A stretch of 64,000 nucleotides of DNA from CAZABP01 sp964483245 (GTDB taxonomy: Bacteria; Planctomycetota; UBA1135; UBA2386). Location: assembly GCA_964483245.1 (NCBI GenBank), contig CAZABP010000015.1, positions 1 through 64,000 of the forward strand, written 5' to 3'. The notes beneath the pieces are model-generated. The model ran no database searches, had not been told where the DNA came from, and worked only from the letters and a program-made list of their open reading frames with translations. Position numbers and translations under genes: made by a program. Within the stretch, counting starts at the first letter, position 1, and each line of letters opens with the position of its first letter. Shown piece by piece: positions 11,601 to 20,176 of the stretch.

Positions 11601-11769
11601 AGAACGGGCGCGCCAGCGCGACGACGACGGCCGCCACGCTGAGCGTGCTCAGCGCCAACACCAGCCCGAGCCGCGTGCGCGTGTGCGGCGTGCGCGAACG
11701 GCCCCAGGCCAGCCAGGGCAGCAGCGCCAGCGGCGCCAGCAGCAGCCACAGCGGAGCGCCGAACATCAT
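2698..11769 (-). CDS. Giant BatB-like VWA / TPR / endonuclease-exonuclease-phosphatase fusion protein
   Basis: 3023 residues in one frame. TM1 (about 4-22) and TM2 (about 32-55) are separated by a basic loop (RSRTPHTRTR), then a Bat-type region. A VWA domain (about 376-550) has a full MIDAS: DTSGSM near 385, GGGT, LTDGG. TM3 (WFVLLALLAFVLGLVV, about 771-790) is followed by basic RRLPGR and a second hydrophobic segment (about 797-812) ending VVA-QQ. About 1,840 residues of degenerate and clear TPRs follow (for example GEIYEQLERPAEAIAQYRAA). The C-terminal domain (from about 2660) keeps the family motifs TFN, LLQEF, GDLNCDPND and SSDH. The positive-inside rule puts VWA, TPR and the enzyme domain on the outer face. 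The ATG at 11769 overlaps the upstream gene's TGA by ATGA. The next codon is also ATG. Internal initiation or processing near residue 800 cannot be excluded. Confidence 0.85.
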   Translation of the reverse strand: MMFGAPLWLLLAPLALLPWLAWGRSRTPHTRTRLGLVLALSTLSVAAVVVALARPFWVARVPTTRIAIATDPRDQQQIEAWREQTPYADPFFVVRAGAQPVLGARGATAIPDAEGPPDLARALRLADALGGDAAEVLLCTDGSVQGLDPAAQSAVWSRAQRRLHVRRHGAAPALRCDVTHAASVAAGDALAVALAVHSDAATQGALRVREAGQLLLDTSLALPAGSSAHRFDVVPGSDRGTATIELELTAGAQQVSLRTAVEIGPPLRVHRLGSENSAPLRAMLAEAQIELVDLEPQALADPRVLAGADAVLLDDLPAERLDAATQQALAEAVTGLGTGLVVAGSSTSLSSYVDTPLAGILPVELEPREERRDPSVALVIILDTSGSMGGTRIELAKEVARLAVRRLLPHDKVGIVEFYGSRRWAAPLQPASNLIEITRALNRLQAGGGTIIYSAIEEAYYAMLNARTRFKHILVLTDGGVENAPFEPLARRIADSGVQLHTVLIGPQANSPFLVNLAQWGRGRFYACPSRFQLPELRFKEPQSAPLSSQLDQAAEIRRTAWHAVTEALGDQALPAPHGLVAARTRAGASTLLQSGEAPYLATWDQGLGRVATFCSELLGPADEGLRTDRAHGAVIASILRQVARARAAARPQLELRADPAALRVRVTGVPPPVWPAPRIVQAGTLATPVLLLPQEPGCYEAWLELPAREPLAVEVELADGTRLRGAAIAPSGPRADDAWPGLSALAELSGGTTQGALPADGLAGVGPAVEVTRWFVLLALLAFVLGLVVRRLPGRVAMLLVLAVGGEQVVAQQDPIAVEIQAQLAAHGDPERLLQDTQAAPLATRIEAARAVGRLELALSLTQDEPQWLRLRAELLEALGHPEEAIAAWTALLAQQGLDDAARAHALVRRAQLRDPKRAGGVQEADLRAAGELADDETRQALGHLAGQLGHYQLALAWHRVEGATPGKEFLAAMRRARWQEAAHELPAADQSLADAVALARTARDRRFALAERAGLARRQQRLPELAAEWLQQRDAGPEQLEALLELLRELGRADEALALVARDPQARPELAFAIALEAGAGERAVAVGRAQLARKPADAQLRAALALLLTDLDRRDEAVALLIDGIRTAERRRDIEQLVRASLDLGLVPPVAAGIAQLRASGDPEDAIEALILDVQARQRQQGREAALAALDAARDGFTTPAHQVRIGEIYEQLERPAEAIAQYRAALAGSNAEDLALRLGWLLSRSREPAEREEALTLFRRVWLGAGSAARRAQVEDQVLDLAAREGTLADLAIELEAALQDPETTDREAKRDALIKIYTRAKDSLGAVQVLRELAREPGREIEAWERIARVHLQNEEFRAHERALRRLIELDPEHELDWRQQLAMSALERGRPAEARAVIEEMVARPDADEIAFEFAAGIYTLAGRHADAARVYRQTLARHPQRIETLLLLGGALQRLGRHDEASGIFLDQILRPVADDLLLVAADGLLNVGAPAPALRCAVHALRRRLAAAPDRVHLGRMLQDLLETLGEREARAQALHATVLVAGEQRAPFVRELMDEARSEKRWQDYVRHGRLLLALGDEMPPSVFVDLGEAFVQLGELGSAERAFERARLATDFAAIERRVAEVYDKAGRPQDAARIWRRILRRDERDAKALLALAQLEELLGQPDAALAHYQSAAMLELDQLSSPAASSSARRLPQPAAAEGPGAALDGLLRCASRSTQMAELLAALRPRMQADEAARAAAALELFGRIARALAEPELRAELAAIEQRLLAGGPAPEVATVIAQNRIASGDVEGALAALPETAQHHALRFSLAVWQGDFARALQIAASEPPQSWGARIRELLLTGASAQANQLGDELQARAAAEPDRFGAAWIEAGKQLGRQVDEQQVREQRLAKALAEPAARRISVTLAALRADPGLPAERKAQVLRSLLPLARSDSDANQAWAYVTQARHHLPAEELTDLIEKCLTGLPNPTLVFGRLDLLSLLPPDRQQSIVTAIVGAAEAAERDQLRLRILTSGVELEPALTAALIEPLDLRNPSPYERSMFRMLCIDSELSPAAVAALRGKVAASELPVLPALFAARTSEGEERARAVRRLVREYTARLELDASDLQLLDRLLPMLPPDVETWPELANARTATARALRLRVRERQGEFAAALHDANDLFRAQPDQRFLLDELLRLLAAAGDREAQVEAWRLHFERAANLYPYQTNEFAELLLELGRPAEALAALDRVEDPYGYGLANRLRAITQLEDPQQRLQLGRAWVQQRQAQARSRRAIFVTLPRRVRGGPELAETLRIPRVAPGGDAGPTDPIEWLARMPEGVELARACLRPLADAERDAQPALYRAWIGAARKAGTLEPLLAQLRSVLGERPFDAEALRAMFAAAELGEPVAPELIEREIERRLLLGPTNRQFEVEAFFLSERLALAELRERLLARLTSARSLLMDGRLLELLPALLQRIGAVAPERLLELLPGDDGASVTLDSELLAAILATPGLRDRHGEIAARCGAITQYLRQPQTRATRDRLALPWFGFCVARGDDEGMQLAMESLQAPGSGYATTLPHLIGAGMPPLAVWSDAGRWRAVGDRLLQAAADPGPRDHACQLAILLAVRLHEAGRTAEARTWLAQVAPLVEHDPRLRRWVAQALPPPARVRVATFNASLFRDQEGGLAASLAGGADAQARAVAAIVQRVRPDVLLLQEFDYEPAQDALRLFEQEYLARSQQDSEPIEYPFVYSAPVNTGVPTGLDLDRDGRNDGPGDAAGYGRFPGQYGMVVLSRFPLLLEQARTFRELRWEAMPDSMLPRDWYDAAACARLPLSSKSHWDLPVRVGATTLHLLCSHPTPPVFDGPEDRNGRRNHDEIRFWADYLMPARAEWIQDDQGRRGGLSEQAPFVVLGDLNCDPNDGDSTGQPVRRLLEHARVQPIAPASEGGAQAARAGGKNAEHRGDPAHDTCVIDAERVGNLRLDYVLPSAGLRVHSHGVFWPVAEDPLHARLLGADRRLSSDHRLVWVELEID

Positions 11770-13409
11770 GGCAGCCGCCCGCGGTGGTGGAGGTAGAGGT
11801 CGACCAGCAGCCCGCACAACGCGAGCAGCAACAGCGGAACGAGCCAGCGCACGGGCCCAGCGCGGGACGCGGCCGGCGCCGCCGGCGCCGTGACGACGAG
11901 CGGAGCGTCGACGGCGACGACGCTTGCCTCCAGCGGATGGCCGAACGCATCGGTCAGCGCCAGCGCACCTGGGAGCTCGGGTTGCAGGGTCACCGGTGCC
12001 GGTGCCGCCAGCCAGGTGACCGCGCCGGCTGGTGCCTGCTCGACGATCGGCGTCGCCAGACGCAGCGGCGCGGGAACGCGCGCCATCAGCACGGCTGGCG
12101 CGCCGACCCCCGCGAGATGGCGCAGCCCACCAGCCAACAGACGCGGGACGTCACGCCGGTGGGCATCTTCGAGCAGCCACGCGACGACGTGCAGGCGCGG
12201 GGCACCGCTCCGAGCGCGCTCTAGCGCGACCAACGGTGCGCCGCTGAGGCGATCCTCGATCCAGACCTGCTGCTCTGCCCGCACGGCGAGCGCTGAGGCC
12301 TCGGCGCGGCGCAGATCCGCGAACGCCAGCGGCAGCGGGCAACGCGCCGACACCGCGACGCTGCGTGGCGCGGCGCCGACGCCGGCCTCGAGCACGAGCG
12401 CCGGACCGTCCACGGTCGGATCCAGCGTCACCTGCAGCGCGGCCTGCGGATCCGCTTCCAACAACGGATCGGCTTCGACCGCGAGCCGCACCGGATCCGG
12501 GATCCCCGTTCCCAGGGCGACCGCAGCCGTGCGCTGCGCGGGCACCGGCAGCTCGATCTCGGCGCGCACCTCGTCACCGCGCATGAGGGCGACCGTGAGC
12601 TGGTGCTGTCCGGTGGCGATCCCGGGGATGCGCACTGAGGCCGCCGCCGGCACGCGCACCAGCGACGCCTCCCCACTCGCCGGCCGGACGACCAGTTCGT
12701 CGCCGTCTGCCGCACCGATCGGTTCGACGCGCAGTGCGCGCGGCTCGGTCTCTTCGACGACGACGCACGCGAACCCCGCTGCCGGAGCCCCGGGCGGCGC
12801 GCGGCGCACGATGGCATGGCCACCGGCGCTGGCCGGCAACGGCCCGATCCCGCCGAACACGACGATCTCGCCGTCACCGCGCGGGCCGAGCCGGTCCGCC
12901 GCGAGCTGCAACGTCGCCGGCAGCGCGGCCCCGGCGCCGCTGCGCACGAGATCCTTGGTGCGCAGTTGCGCGCGCCACGATGGCTCGTCGGCGGTGCGCA
13001 GATTCTGCGGCGGCGTCGCGGCGAGCCAGACGCCGCCATCCGGCCCGAGGCCGGCGTGGTCGGCGAACTCCAGCGCCGCGTTCAGCAGTGCGAGGCCGCC
13101 GGCGTCCGTCGTCCCGTCCGGCGCGACGATGACGATCCGCGACGGCGCCGTACCGGCGCTGCGCGGATCGGCGAACGCGAGCCAGCACGCCGCCGCCGTC
13201 GCGAATGCGAGCAGCCAGGCGAGCAGCCGCCGCGGCGGACCGAGCAGCGTGCGCGGCCGCTGCACGGCGCCGGCCGCGCGGAAGAACAGCAACGTGTCGA
13301 CCGGCACGCGCCGCAGCCGCACGCGCAGCAGGTGCAGGGCCAGCAGCAGCGCGCCGATCGCGAGCGCGCCGAGGCCGACCAGCGCAGCGGGTAGACCGAG
13401 CCACTGCAT
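11766..13409 (-). CDS. BatA-like membrane protein (aerotolerance-regulator N-terminal type)
   Basis: 547 residues. The start has the two-helix BatA N-terminus: TM about 8-30 (ALVGLGALAIGALLLALHLL), a basic stretch HLLRVRLRRVPVDTLLFFR, and TM about 62-80. A long extracytoplasmic part follows, and then a C-terminal helix (WLVPLLLLALCGLLVDLYL). The central part begins like a VWA strand (RIVIVAPDGTTDAGG) but has no DxSxS, so metal binding through a MIDAS is unlikely. It starts 3 nt after the DUF58 stop and overlaps the giant gene by 4 nt, so it is almost certainly co-translated with it. Probably a structural partner in the Bat complex. Confidence 0.8.
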   Translation of the reverse strand: MQWLGLPAALVGLGALAIGALLLALHLLRVRLRRVPVDTLLFFRAAGAVQRPRTLLGPPRRLLAWLLAFATAAACWLAFADPRSAGTAPSRIVIVAPDGTTDAGGLALLNAALEFADHAGLGPDGGVWLAATPPQNLRTADEPSWRAQLRTKDLVRSGAGAALPATLQLAADRLGPRGDGEIVVFGGIGPLPASAGGHAIVRRAPPGAPAAGFACVVVEETEPRALRVEPIGAADGDELVVRPASGEASLVRVPAAASVRIPGIATGQHQLTVALMRGDEVRAEIELPVPAQRTAAVALGTGIPDPVRLAVEADPLLEADPQAALQVTLDPTVDGPALVLEAGVGAAPRSVAVSARCPLPLAFADLRRAEASALAVRAEQQVWIEDRLSGAPLVALERARSGAPRLHVVAWLLEDAHRRDVPRLLAGGLRHLAGVGAPAVLMARVPAPLRLATPIVEQAPAGAVTWLAAPAPVTLQPELPGALALTDAFGHPLEASVVAVDAPLVVTAPAAPAASRAGPVRWLVPLLLLALCGLLVDLYLHHRGRLP

Positions 13410-13412
13410 CGG

Positions 13413-14305
13413 TCAGACCGCCAACACCCCGGCCCGGAACAGCGCGGCGATCTGCGGCACGATCGGCTGGTCCGTGCGCAGCGCCACGTGACCGGCACCG
13501 GTCGCGCGCGCGAACTCGGTGATCCGCGCCGTGAACGCCCCATACGCCTGTTCGTAACGCTCCAGCAGCGCCGCATCGGCAGTCAGCGCGAGCCGTTCCC
13601 CGGTCTCGCAATCCACGACCTCCAGCTCGCCGCCGAGCCGCGGCCGCTGCTCGTCCGGATGCACCGGCCGCAAGATCAGCACGTGATGCCGGATCCGCTC
13701 CAGCGCCGGCAACACCGCCTCGAGGCCGCGCGGATCGAACAGATCGGAGACCACGATGCACAGTCCGCGGCGCAGCCGGCGGCGGCCGAACTCGGTCAGC
13801 GCTTCGGCCAGCGGCGTCGCGCCGCGCGCCGGCAGCTCGTCGAGCCAGGCCAGCAGCCGATGGAACGCCTGCTTGCCGGCGAGCCCGGTCAGCGGCTCGA
13901 GCGACGGAGCAGCGACCGGATGCACACTGATCCGGTCGAGCTGGTGCAGGCTGACGTAGGCCAGCGCGGCAACCGCCTGTTTGGCGACGTCGCTGCGCGA
14001 GCGCGCGCCGTGCCTGCTCGCCATGCTGGCACTCTGGTCCAGCAGGAAGTGCACCGGCAGGTCCTGGTCCTCCAGGTAGAGCCGCAGGAACACCTTGTCG
14101 AGCCGCAGCAGCAGCGGCCAGTCGATGCTGCGGAAGTCGTCACCGGGGACGTAGGGCCGCACGTCGGTGAACTCGATCCCCGCGCCGCGCGCGCGCGAAC
14201 GCTGCTCCGCGTGCCGGCCGCCGGCCGGAACGCGACGCGCGACGACGTGCAGCGCCTCGAGCGCGTGCAGGAAGTCGGCATCGAACAGGCGCGACGCAGC
14301 CGTCG

Positions 14306-14309
<4 letters not shown>
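13413..14309 (-). CDS. DUF58 domain protein (MoxR-associated)
   Basis: 298 residues. The hallmark DUF58 segment RPYVPGDDFRSIDWPLLLR lies at about 52-70, followed by a VWA-like fold (VHFLLDQSASM, then LCIVVSDLF). Family members sit between MoxR ATPases and VWA membrane proteins and are thought to act with them in metal- or chaperone-dependent protein assembly. It has no membrane helix here, so it is probably cytosolic. The ATG at 14309 overlaps the moxR stop by 4 nt. Confidence 0.9.
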
Positions 14310-15297
<988 letters not shown>

Positions 15298-15301
<4 letters not shown>

Positions 15302-16737
15302 GGGTTCCGTTGTCTCAGCAGCTCGTGGTAACGCCCGACCAATGCGTCGAGTTCGCTACGCAGCTCGTGGCTCTGCGGCGAGGCGGGGGCGCCGTTCCCG
15401 GGGGCCGGAGTCGAGATCACGCCCGGTTCCGCCTGCGCGGGGCGTGGCGCCAGGCTCGTCTTCGCGGTCCCCGGATTCGGGCGCCCGCGTACGTGATCCG
15501 GCAGCCGCAGGCCGAGCACCAGCGACGCGGTACCGCGCGACTTCTTCGGCGGCGTCGGTCCGCCGCGGCCGTCGTCCGGCGGACCATCCCCGCTGATCGA
15601 CAGCTCGCGTGTCGGCGGCTGCTGGCGATCGCGACCCATCGGCATCAGGCCGCCGCGCTGCTCGCTCTCCTCGGTCTCGTCTTCGATCTCTTCGTCTTCG
15701 CTCGGCGGCGCGTCGTCACGCTCCGGTCCGCGGTCGAGCCCGGGACGTTGGTTGGTGACCGGCGCCATGCGCCCGCTCGCGCGGGCCGGCCCGCCGGGTG
15801 CGGCTGCGTTCTCGGTACCGAGCTCGCGCGGCGACTCTGCGTCTGGCGTGCGCGGCTTCGCCGGCTTGGCGGCGGACTGCGAGGGCGTCGGCTCGACCGG
15901 CGCGCGGCTGCGGCTCGCCTGTCCCTGACCGCCACTGCCGGCCCCCGGCGTCGCGGAGCCCTGCTGCCCTGCCTGCGCGTCGCCCGGCACCGGACGGCCG
16001 CGCTCGCCCGGTGCCTGACCTGCCTGCGCCGACCCCTCGGTGCCGCGTGCGGCGGCACCCGGATCGCGCGCCGGCGGTTCCGGCAGCTCGGTGGCATCAC
16101 GCGTTGCGGGTGCCTCCTGCGCCCCTGCCTGCTCCGGCGCTGCCGCGACCGGCCCGATCGGAAGCTCGGGTCGCGGTGGCCGCGAGGAACTCCAGGCGCT
16201 GAGGATCCACGGCAGGCATGCGATCGCGAGCCCGAGCAGTCCGACTCCGAACCGCGCGCGGAACGCGGCGAGCGGCTGTGCGACGCGCGCGAGGGCGCTG
16301 CGCTCGGCGAACTGGACGCCATCCTCCACGGCTGCCGCCGCGAAGCGCCGCGTGACCGGATCCGCCGGCGCCGCCGGCGCGAGCTCGTACGCGGCCGACA
16401 GCCGATCTCCGGTCTGCTGCGCTTCGTCGTAGGCGAGCGCCGCTTCATAGGTCGCGACTGCGCGGCGTTGCTCCCGGCGCGCGATCGCGACGACCGACGC
16501 GAGCGGCGCCAGGCACAGCAGCAACGGCAGCGACCAGGCAGGGATCGCGGGAGCCTCGTCGATCGCGGTCAACGCGAACCAGGCCAGCACGAGGCCGAGC
16601 GCGAGCCGCGGCATCAGCTCGAGCCCATGTGCGAACCCGAGCTGCCGCGCCGCACGGATGCGCTGCGCGTGCAGGCCGGCGCCGACGTCGCGCAACCGTT
16701 CGGCCAGCCGGCGGCGGACTTCGTCCCCTCGGCTCAT
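15298..16737 (-). CDS. Hypothetical protein: three TM helices plus long disordered tail
   Basis: 479 residues from the ATG at 16737, which overlaps the stop of the upstream gene by ATGA. The frame is open much further upstream, but that part is an Arg/Ala-rich shadow of the neighbour. Helices lie at about 43-60, 66-87 and 165-185. The remainder, about 290 residues, is low complexity, rich in Pro, Gly, Ala, Gln and Glu, with an acidic run (SEDEEIEDETEESEQ). It ends in a short predicted helix (SHELRSELDALVGRYHELL). I do not recognise a family. Its position directly before moxR suggests a membrane component or adaptor of that system. Confidence 0.75.
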
Positions 16738-18965
16738 GTGCCCTTGTGCTGCACCGGGGCCTGCGCCGCCTGCAGGACTTCTCCGGTGCTCGGATCGATG
16801 ACGAACGCGATCACGACCAACCGCGTCCGCTCCGGTCGCACTGGCCGCACCAGGAACGGCTCGTCCCGCTCCAGGCCGGCGACGCACTCGTCCAGCTCCT
16901 GCGTGACAGCAGCGAGATCGAGCTGCAGCTCGTGGCGGCCGGCGGGTGCCAGCCCGTCCGCCGGCGTGAACGCCGCGCGCGCGACATTGTGGTGCAGCAG
17001 CATGCCATTGCTGCCGGGGAACACGACTTCCCGCTCGGCGAGCACGGCATGCAGCGTCAGTTGCGGCGTCGCATCGGTCTGCACGACGGCACGCACGTGG
17101 CCGTCGTCGTCCAGCCGCGCATCGAGCGACAGCGAGACGCGCGGCGGCGCGCGCAGCAGCGGCTCCAGCTCCTTGCCGTAGCGCGCGTACAGATCCGGCG
17201 CCGCGTCGGCCTTGCCGCCGCCGCTGATCCGCGAGCGACCGTTGAACACGACGGTGGGTGTGCCGCCGATCCCGTACTGCTTTGCGCGCGCCTGCGCGAC
17301 CGGTGCGACCAGCGGTTCGGGGGCAGGGATCGGCAGGTGCCACTGCAGCACGACGACTTCATCGCGACGGAAGTGCTCGGCAACCGCGTCGACCGCGACG
17401 TCAGCGGCGACACACGGCGGGCACATCGCGCCGGTGAACAGCTCGACCAGCGTCACACGTCCGCTGGGCCGGATCTCCTCCGGTTCGCGCGGGATCGGGT
17501 GCAGCGACGGCACGCGGCCGTCGACCATCTCGACGAGCTCCGGCAGCCAGTCCGCGTCCGGTCCGTGCAGCTTCGCGTGTGCAGCCTGGAATCGAACCAG
17601 CCCGCGTTGGCCGGTGTTGCGCATGTCGAGCATCGCCAGCAGGAAGCGCGCGCGCGCGCGTTCCCACTCCTGCTTGGCGAAGTGCACCTCGCCGAGCTCG
17701 AGCTGCGCGTGCCCGTTGCTCGGATCGCCGAACACGGCCGCCAGCAGGTGTCGTCGTGCCTCGTCCAGCTCGCCACGCTCGCGGTGCCAGCGACCGAGCT
17801 CGATCCGCAGCTGGTGCACCGCCGTGCCATCCACGTCGCGGCGCGCGTCGTCGAGCGATTCCCGGATCAGCTCGGCGCGCAGCTCGTCGCGACCGTCGCC
17901 GGCCGGGAGCTGTTCGAGCAGCGCAAGCGCCTCACGCCCGCGTGCGTCCGCCGCCGCGTTGCGCAACGCCGCCCGCGCCGCGGCGCCGAGCACGTCGAGC
18001 GGCGGGGGCTCCCGCTTGGATGCCAGTGCCAGCAGCACGTGCGCAGCCTCGTGCGTGATCGCGCCGTGATCCTCGGCGACGAAGGCATGCAACGCCGCGA
18101 CCGGATCCGGCGCATGCCAGGCGCGGTAGAACGCCGCCTCCGCCTCCGGATACGGCTCTGGCTTCGTGCGCTCGAGGCGCAACTTGCCGCCGTCGGCCCA
18201 CAGCGTGACGACCATCTGCGCCAGCGCGCGCGCGCCGAGACCGCCGGCGTAGCCGGCCTGCGAGCGCAGCGGACGGAACGGCGTGATCGCGGCGAGATCC
18301 AGCCCCCCTGCGCGCGCGCTGCGCAGCACACCGTCGGCATGGCCGAGCTCGGCGGCGAGCTCCGGATCGATCCACGAGAACGGCTCGCGCGTGAACAGCA
18401 TCAGGCGCAGCTCGCGGGCGCCGGCCTGCACGGCGAACACTGGCGCTGGGCGGTCCGGGCTCGTGTGCAGCTCGAGATCGGCGACCTCCGCGCGCCCGGC
18501 GATCGCCTCCGCGGCGAAGCCTTCGCCTGGCGGCAGCAGCCGCAGCTGCTTGCCCGGACCATCCAGCAGGATCGTGCGGTCGCCGAACGCGCCCAACCCG
18601 AGGATCCCCGCGACCGGAATCTCCTGCAGCGCCTGCGCATGTTCGGCCGTCAACCGCTCCAGGAACCGCTCGCGCCGCGCGCGCACCGGGACGTTCGCAA
18701 GCCGCAGCTCACCCGCCTCGATGTCGATCTGCTCGGCGCGCAGCGCGCCGGCCGCATTGGTGTGCAGCAGCAGCGGTTCGCGCATCCCCAGGTCGACCAG
18801 CAGGTGGCACGTGTAGACGCGGTCGCCGGCGGTCAGCGTGCAGCGCAACATCGGCCGTCCCTCGATCGGATGCACCGGCGCCTGCGCCCGCGGCGCCGCC
18901 GCCGGTTGCGGGATGCCGGCGATCGCGAGCAGCGGGAAGACCCAGTGCAGCAGCGGGATACGCAC
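16734..18965 (-). CDS. Secreted Omp28/thioredoxin-fold protein with TPR-like middle
   Basis: 743 residues from the GTG at 18965, giving a signal-peptide-like start (RIPLLHWVFPLLAIAGIP then AAA). An in-frame ATG at 19016 adds 17 less suitable residues. The N-terminal part resembles a retropepsin-like fold with DLG instead of DTG (HLLVDLG). Near residue 305 is HEAAH. The middle is helical and TPR-like (HQLRIELGRWHRERGELDEA). Near 507-520 is LVELFTGAMCPPCVAAD, a thioredoxin-type CPPC with a cis-Pro loop GGTPTVVFNG near 570, as in the Omp28 family. An extracytoplasmic thiol-redox role is the best inference. It appears to be first gene of the MoxR/Bat operon. Confidence 0.75.
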   Translation of the reverse strand: MRIPLLHWVFPLLAIAGIPQPAAAPRAQAPVHPIEGRPMLRCTLTAGDRVYTCHLLVDLGMREPLLLHTNAAGALRAEQIDIEAGELRLANVPVRARRERFLERLTAEHAQALQEIPVAGILGLGAFGDRTILLDGPGKQLRLLPPGEGFAAEAIAGRAEVADLELHTSPDRPAPVFAVQAGARELRLMLFTREPFSWIDPELAAELGHADGVLRSARAGGLDLAAITPFRPLRSQAGYAGGLGARALAQMVVTLWADGGKLRLERTKPEPYPEAEAAFYRAWHAPDPVAALHAFVAEDHGAITHEAAHVLLALASKREPPPLDVLGAAARAALRNAAADARGREALALLEQLPAGDGRDELRAELIRESLDDARRDVDGTAVHQLRIELGRWHRERGELDEARRHLLAAVFGDPSNGHAQLELGEVHFAKQEWERARARFLLAMLDMRNTGQRGLVRFQAAHAKLHGPDADWLPELVEMVDGRVPSLHPIPREPEEIRPSGRVTLVELFTGAMCPPCVAADVAVDAVAEHFRRDEVVVLQWHLPIPAPEPLVAPVAQARAKQYGIGGTPTVVFNGRSRISGGGKADAAPDLYARYGKELEPLLRAPPRVSLSLDARLDDDGHVRAVVQTDATPQLTLHAVLAEREVVFPGSNGMLLHHNVARAAFTPADGLAPAGRHELQLDLAAVTQELDECVAGLERDEPFLVRPVRPERTRLVVIAFVIDPSTGEVLQAAQAPVQHKGT

Positions 18966-19030
18966 GGCCGGCGATTCTGCCGCCGCGCCACAGCGGCGGA
19001 AACCCCGCGCGGTCATTTACTGCCGGCGGA

Positions 19031-20176
19031 CTACCCGCCCGCACCTGCGGTGTTGGTGCCGCGTTCCGTGTAGAGCCAGACACGGTTCTTGCCGCGCTGC
19101 TTGGCCTCCTTCAGCGCCTCGTTGGCGCGGCGCCGCAGCACGTCCGGCGTGATCGGTGCGCGACCGTCGTAGGTGTCGATCCCGATCGACAGCGACACCC
19201 GCCGCTGGAACAGCTCGTTGGCGAACACCTTCGCCTCGAGGTTGCGCCGGATGCGCAGTGCCGTCTGCACGGCCTCGGCGGGGGTGGTCTGCGGCAGCAG
19301 CACGAGGAACTCGTCACCGCCGAAGCGTGCCGCGAAGTCCGTCTCACGGATCGTGCTGCGCAGCGCAGCCGCCACCCCGGCCAGCACGAAGTCCCCGAAC
19401 GCGTAGTCGGTGGTGTCGTTGATCGACTTGAAGTCGTCGACGTCGATCCACAGCAGCGACAGCGGCGTCTGGTGCCGTTGCGCGCGCTTCCACTCGACCC
19501 CGAGCACGTTCTGGAAGTGGCGGTCGGTCAGCAGACCGGTCTTGAAGTCGACGCTCACCTGCCCCTCGAGATCGCGCGCCCGGTGCTGCAGCGCCCGGAA
19601 CCGCTCGCGCAGCGCCAGGGCCTGCTCGACGCGGCCGAGCGCCTCCTCGTTGGTGCACGGGCGGACCAGGAAGTCCCGGAACGGCAGATCGATCCGCCGC
19701 GCTTCGTGCAGTTGGTGGATCCCCTCGATGACCAGCAGCACCGGCACCGGATCGGCGCCGCGCTGGAGCCCGGCGACGAATTCCAGCTCCCGGCTGCCGG
19801 CGTACAGCAGCAGCGGGCTGACGACGACGAGTGCGGGAGCTGGCGCGTCCGGCGCGCCGAACCGCTGCCAGCTCTCTGCCAGCGATGTGCTCGCGGCGAC
19901 CGGATGCCCCGCCTGCTGCAACGCGCGCGTCAACTCACCGAGGTCGCCGCGGTGGTCGAGCACGAGCAGGTACCCCGCCGCACGCTCAGGCGGTACGTGC
20001 GCCCGCTCCGGAACGAACTCCGGTTCGGCTGGCGGAGGGATGTCGGTCACGGGTGCAGCTGCAGGCTCTTGCCAGCGCAGCCGCGGCTCGTCGTCGGCCG
20101 CGGCCGGCGACCGCAACGCGGTTCGCGACAGGAGTCTAGCTCGCTCGGAATCCCGTGGAAGGCCGCCCTTGACCAT
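19031..20176 (-). CDS. Diguanylate cyclase with degenerate receiver-like domain
   Basis: 381 residues. The catalytic GGDEF motif is at 286-290 (ARFGGDEFLVLLP) and would make c-di-GMP from two GTP. Five residues earlier is RETD, the RxxD inhibitory site, so product feedback is expected. The N-terminal about 190 residues look like a receiver fold (LLVLDHRGDLGELTRALQQAG, ALVVVSPLLL, FRDFLVRP), but the usual phospho-acceptor Asp position reads VVSPLL, so phosphorylation is doubtful. No membrane helix. The ATG at 20176 is preferred over a TTG two codons upstream. Divergent from rpsB, and its start overlaps the rpsB promoter region. Confidence 0.9.
   Translation of the reverse strand: MVKGGLPRDSERARLLSRTALRSPAAADDEPRLRWQEPAAAPVTDIPPPAEPEFVPERAHVPPERAAGYLLVLDHRGDLGELTRALQQAGHPVAASTSLAESWQRFGAPDAPAPALVVVSPLLLYAGSRELEFVAGLQRGADPVPVLLVIEGIHQLHEARRIDLPFRDFLVRPCTNEEALGRVEQALALRERFRALQHRARDLEGQVSVDFKTGLLTDRHFQNVLGVEWKRAQRHQTPLSLLWIDVDDFKSINDTTDYAFGDFVLAGVAAALRSTIRETDFAARFGGDEFLVLLPQTTPAEAVQTALRIRRNLEAKVFANELFQRRVSLSIGIDTYDGRAPITPDVLRRRANEALKEAKQRGKNRVWLYTERGTNTAGAGG

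Noticed and set aside
5233..11796. Open frame of 2187 codons on the plus strand opposite the giant gene
   Set aside because: Its product is Arg/Gln/Leu-rich low complexity without any recognisable domain. It is the antisense shadow of a GC3-biased real gene that has VWA, TPR and EEP motifs.
16738..17343. Upstream extension of the 3-TM protein by about 200 codons
   Set aside because: The added residues are Arg/Ala-rich and overlap the thioredoxin-like domain of the neighbouring gene in another frame. The ATGA overlap at 16737 gives a clean start.
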